DNA from: Thermoleophilia bacterium
GTDB lineage: Bacteria; Actinomycetota; Thermoleophilia; Gaiellales; JAICJC01
DNA: 42,938 bases
Direction: 5' to 3'
Assembly (NCBI GenBank): GCA_025934255.1
Contig: JAICYJ010000024.1
Span: 1 to 42,938, forward strand
This document shows positions 40,640 to 42,938 of this stretch, piece after piece. The notes beneath the pieces are model-generated. The model was not told the origin of the DNA and did no database searches. It saw only the letters and a list, made by a program, of their open reading frames with translations. A program made the translations under genes and the position numbers. Within the stretch, counting starts at the first letter, position 1. Each line of letters starts with the position of its first letter.

Positions 40640-42938
40640 TCACTCGCCGAGCAGCCGCCCGAACAGGCCCTTCTTGCGGGCGCCGTCCCCGTCGCCGGAC
40701 GGCTCCGGCGCTGCCGCCGGCTGCGGTGGCTCTGCCGCCGGCTCGGGCCTGGCGGGAGGTGCGGCCACGGCTGCGGCCCTCGCGGTCACGGGCTCGACCG
40801 GCGGCGCCTCGGGCGCCTCGGTGGCAGCGTCAGCGTCAACTCCCGGCGCAGGCTCCGCCGCCGCCACCGCCCTGGGCTTTCGGGCGCGCGGCTTTCGCGC
40901 CGGCTTCGGCTTCTCGGCCGCATCCGGCTCGCCCACCTCGCCGTTTACGGCCGGCACCTCCGTGGGCGGCTCCAGCAGCGCGGCGTCAGGCGCGGTGGAC
41001 GCGGCCGCTTCGGCGGCGGTCCCGGCCGGCTTGCGCGTGCGGCTGCGGCCGCCGCGGGTGCCCCGGCGGCGCTTCGGCTTGGCCTCGCCGTCGGCCGCCG
41101 GCTCGCCGTCCCCGTTCTCGGCAGCCGCGTCCGCAGCGGCGGGCGCGTCCCGCGCCTCCGGCGCCTCGCCGGTGGCCGAGTCGGCGGCGGCCGCCTTGGT
41201 TCGCGTGCGGCCGCCGCGGCTGCGGCGCCGCTTCGGCTTGGCCTCGGCGTCTGTGTCCTCGTCCTCCGTCGCGGCCTCGACCACCTCGGGCGCCGAGGCG
41301 GCCTCCTCGTCGGCGGCATCCTCGTCCTTGGCGCCGGCCTTGCGGCGCGTGCCGGACGCGGCGGTGGTGGTTGCGGTGCGGCGCCGCCGTCCGCGCGTTC
41401 GCTCCTCGAGCTCCAGACGCTCGCCGACCTCGCGGTCGAAGTCGGGCAGCTCGAACTCACCGGGCTCCGGCGGCAGCTCGATCGGCGCCGGCTTGGCGTC
41501 GAGCAGCGTGGCGTAGGCGATGGTGCGCGTGGCGCGGTCGATCCGCACCCTGTGCTCCTGGCCCACGTAGCTGATCGCGCCACCCACGATCACCTGATAG
41601 CCGCTCAGCCGGGCGACGCCGTCGGACAGGTTGAACATGTGCGGCTCGTCGATCCGCAGCTTGGTCTCGTCGCCCTCCTTGACGGGCATGTCCGCTCCGT
41701 CGACCTCGAGCCGCGTGCCCTCCTCGACCACGTCCACCTCCTCCAGCGGCATCCGCATCTCGCCCTCGAGCGTGAAGAAGCGGCCGGTCTCGCGCTCCAG
41801 CTCCAGCAGCTTGACGCCGCCGGGTCCGGCCAGCTTGGCCGCCACCTTCGCGTTCAATCGGATCCGGAACGCCTCCGACGACGAGGCGTGCGCGAGCTTT
41901 CGCAGCTTGCGCTCGGCCTCCACCGCCATCGTGTCCTGCGACAGCACGCGGCCCTCGCCGCCGCACGTCGGGCAGATCGAGGTGAGCGTCTCGCGGACGC
42001 CCTCGGTCGTGTTCTGGCGGGTCATCTCGACCAGGCCCAGCGGCGAGATGTCGACCAGGTAGGTCTTCGTGCGGTCCTTCGTCAGCTCTTCGGTCAGCAC
42101 GGCGAGCAGCTCCTTGCGGTTGCGCTCGCGCTCGAGGTCGATGAAGTCGATCACGATGATGCCGCCGATGTCACGCAGCCGCAGCTGCCGCAGCACCTCG
42201 CGGGCGGCCTCGACGTTGGTGCGCAGCGTCGTCTCCTCGAGGTGGCTCTGCCGGGTCGATGAGCCGGAGTTCACGTCGATCACGGTGAACGCCTCGGCGT
42301 AGTCGAACAGCAGGTAGCCGCCCGAGGGCAGGTCGACGCGCCGGTTCAGGGTCGAGCGGATCGCGGCCTCGACGCCGTACTGCTCGAACAGCGGCTGGCT
42401 GCCGGTGTGCAGCTCGATGCGGTCGGCGAACTCGGGCTGCGTGGTGCGCACCCAGCCCAGGATCCGGCGGTACTGCCGCTCGGAGTCGACGACGACCTTG
42501 TCGACGTTGCGGGTCAGCAGGTCGCGGATCACGCGCAGCGAGAGGTCGCCGTCCTGGTGCACCATCGTCTTGGTGGGCGCGGATTTCGCGCGCGCCTGCA
42601 CCTGGGCCCAGATCTTGCGCAGGAAGCGCAGGTCGCGCTCGAGGTCCTCGAGCGTGGCGCCGGCGGCCGCGGTGCGGGCGATCACGCCCACCCCGTCGGT
42701 CTCGAGCTGCTTGACCAGCTTGCGCAGCCGCTCGCGCTCGCCGTCGGGTAGTCGCTTGCTGACACCGGAGCCCTCGCCATCCGGCGTCAGCACCAGGAAG
42801 CGGCCGGCGATGGAGAGCTCCATCGTCACGCGCGCGCCCTTGGTCTTCATCGGGTTCTTCTCGATCTGCACCAGGATGTCCTGGCCGTTCGAGAGCATGT
42901 CCGAGATCTTCTTGCGGCGGCGCGCGGTCGCGCTCAGG
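40640..42938 (-). CDS. rne: Ribonuclease E/G family protein, N-terminus beyond window
   Basis: An open frame of about 765 codons entering from the right edge. The visible part starts within the S1 domain (KKISDMLSNGQDILVQIEKN), continues through the 5'-sensor and RNase H-like regions to the catalytic GGIIVIDFIDLERERNRKE and the zinc-link CPTCGGEGRV, then a long tail after about residue 480. The tail is disordered, with acidic/Ala stretches and two copies of KPKRRR-x-RGGR-x-RT that resemble RNA-binding RGG patches. RNase E/G cleaves single-stranded AU-rich RNA and matures rRNA. The rne-rplU-rpmA-obgE order is widespread. Confidence 0.95.
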   Translation of the reverse strand, partial: LSATARRRKKISDMLSNGQDILVQIEKNPMKTKGARVTMELSIAGRFLVLTPDGEGSGVSKRLPDGERERLRKLVKQLETDGVGVIARTAAAGATLEDLERDLRFLRKIWAQVQARAKSAPTKTMVHQDGDLSLRVIRDLLTRNVDKVVVDSERQYRRILGWVRTTQPEFADRIELHTGSQPLFEQYGVEAAIRSTLNRRVDLPSGGYLLFDYAEAFTVIDVNSGSSTRQSHLEETTLRTNVEAAREVLRQLRLRDIGGIIVIDFIDLERERNRKELLAVLTEELTKDRTKTYLVDISPLGLVEMTRQNTTEGVRETLTSICPTCGGEGRVLSQDTMAVEAERKLRKLAHASSSEAFRIRLNAKVAAKLAGPGGVKLLELERETGRFFTLEGEMRMPLEEVDVVEEGTRLEVDGADMPVKEGDETKLRIDEPHMFNLSDGVARLSGYQVIVGGAISYVGQEHRVRIDRATRTIAYATLLDAKPAPIELPPEPGEFELPDFDREVGERLELEERTRGRRRRTATTTAASGTRRKAGAKDEDAADEEAASAPEVVEAATEDEDTDAEAKPKRRRSRGGRTRTKAAAADSATGEAPEARDAPAAADAAAENGDGEPAADGEAKPKRRRGTRGGRSRTRKPAGTAAEAAASTAPDAALLEPPTEVPAVNGEVGEPDAAEKPKPARKPRARKPRAVAAAEPAPGVDADAATEAPEAPPVEPVTARAAAVAAPPARPEPAAEPPQPAAAPEPSGDGDGARKKGLFGRLLGE

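Overview
The window is about 43 kb of GC-rich bacterial chromosome, densely packed and read mostly from the minus strand. It carries a long housekeeping block seen in many Gram-positive lineages: dgkA/ybeY/phoH/yqeY, mtaB, rsmE, prmA, dnaJ, hrcA, hemW, lepA, rpsT, holA, comEC/comEA, leuS, then rsfS/nadD/obgE/rpmA/rplU/rne. High GC, GTG/TTG starts, start-stop overlaps, a tRNA gene without encoded CCA and many TANNNT -10 boxes lying 6-9 bases before start codons point to an actinobacterium. The gene content would suit a deep branch such as Thermoleophilia, but that class assignment is an inference and no marker was compared.

Layout: 1-2.6 kb holds a truncated pseudokinase-like membrane protein, a DUF6159-type membrane protein and a diacylglycerol kinase-PAP2 fusion. 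2.5-8.1 kb is the RNA/ribosome/protein quality-control run (ybeY, phoH, yqeY, mtaB, rsmE, prmA, dnaJ), with almost every gene overlapping the next. Between dnaJ and hrcA (8.2-10.1 kb) sits an insert: an XRE-TPR regulator, a 35-codon peptide gene with a consensus ribosome binding site, a cluster of ACTTGA repeats and a hairpin-rich intergenic stretch with its own promoter. 10.1-15.6 kb is hrcA, hemW, lepA and murJ. rpsT follows on the plus strand behind a 342-base control region.

16.2-24.7 kb holds a stand-alone cyclic-nucleotide-binding protein, a membrane protein, holA, a divergent rrf2/citrate synthase pair, comEC, comEA, a small winged-helix-like gene and leuS. 24.8-36.6 kb is a more variable region: two MarR regulators, a DUF2269 membrane protein, an M3 peptidase, an amidohydrolase, an MFS exporter, two VOC proteins, a SnoaL-like protein, an unknown secreted protein, a KdpD remnant, a phosphoesterase lipoprotein and a probably frameshifted lipoprotein. 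It ends at tRNA-Ala(GGC). 36.7-42.9 kb returns to housekeeping genes, with RNase E/G running off the right edge.

The best candidate for an undescribed system is the XRE-TPR regulator with its adjacent short peptide, which has the architecture and gene order of RRNPP peptide-signalling pairs. Other points of interest are a leaderless 12-codon ORF that appears to feed phoH by stop-start coupling, promoters whose -10 box is built on the TAG stop codon of the upstream gene, three apparent CTG starts (rsmE, holA, rsfS) and a candidate structured RNA at about 9922-10100. All functions are inferred from sequence reading alone.
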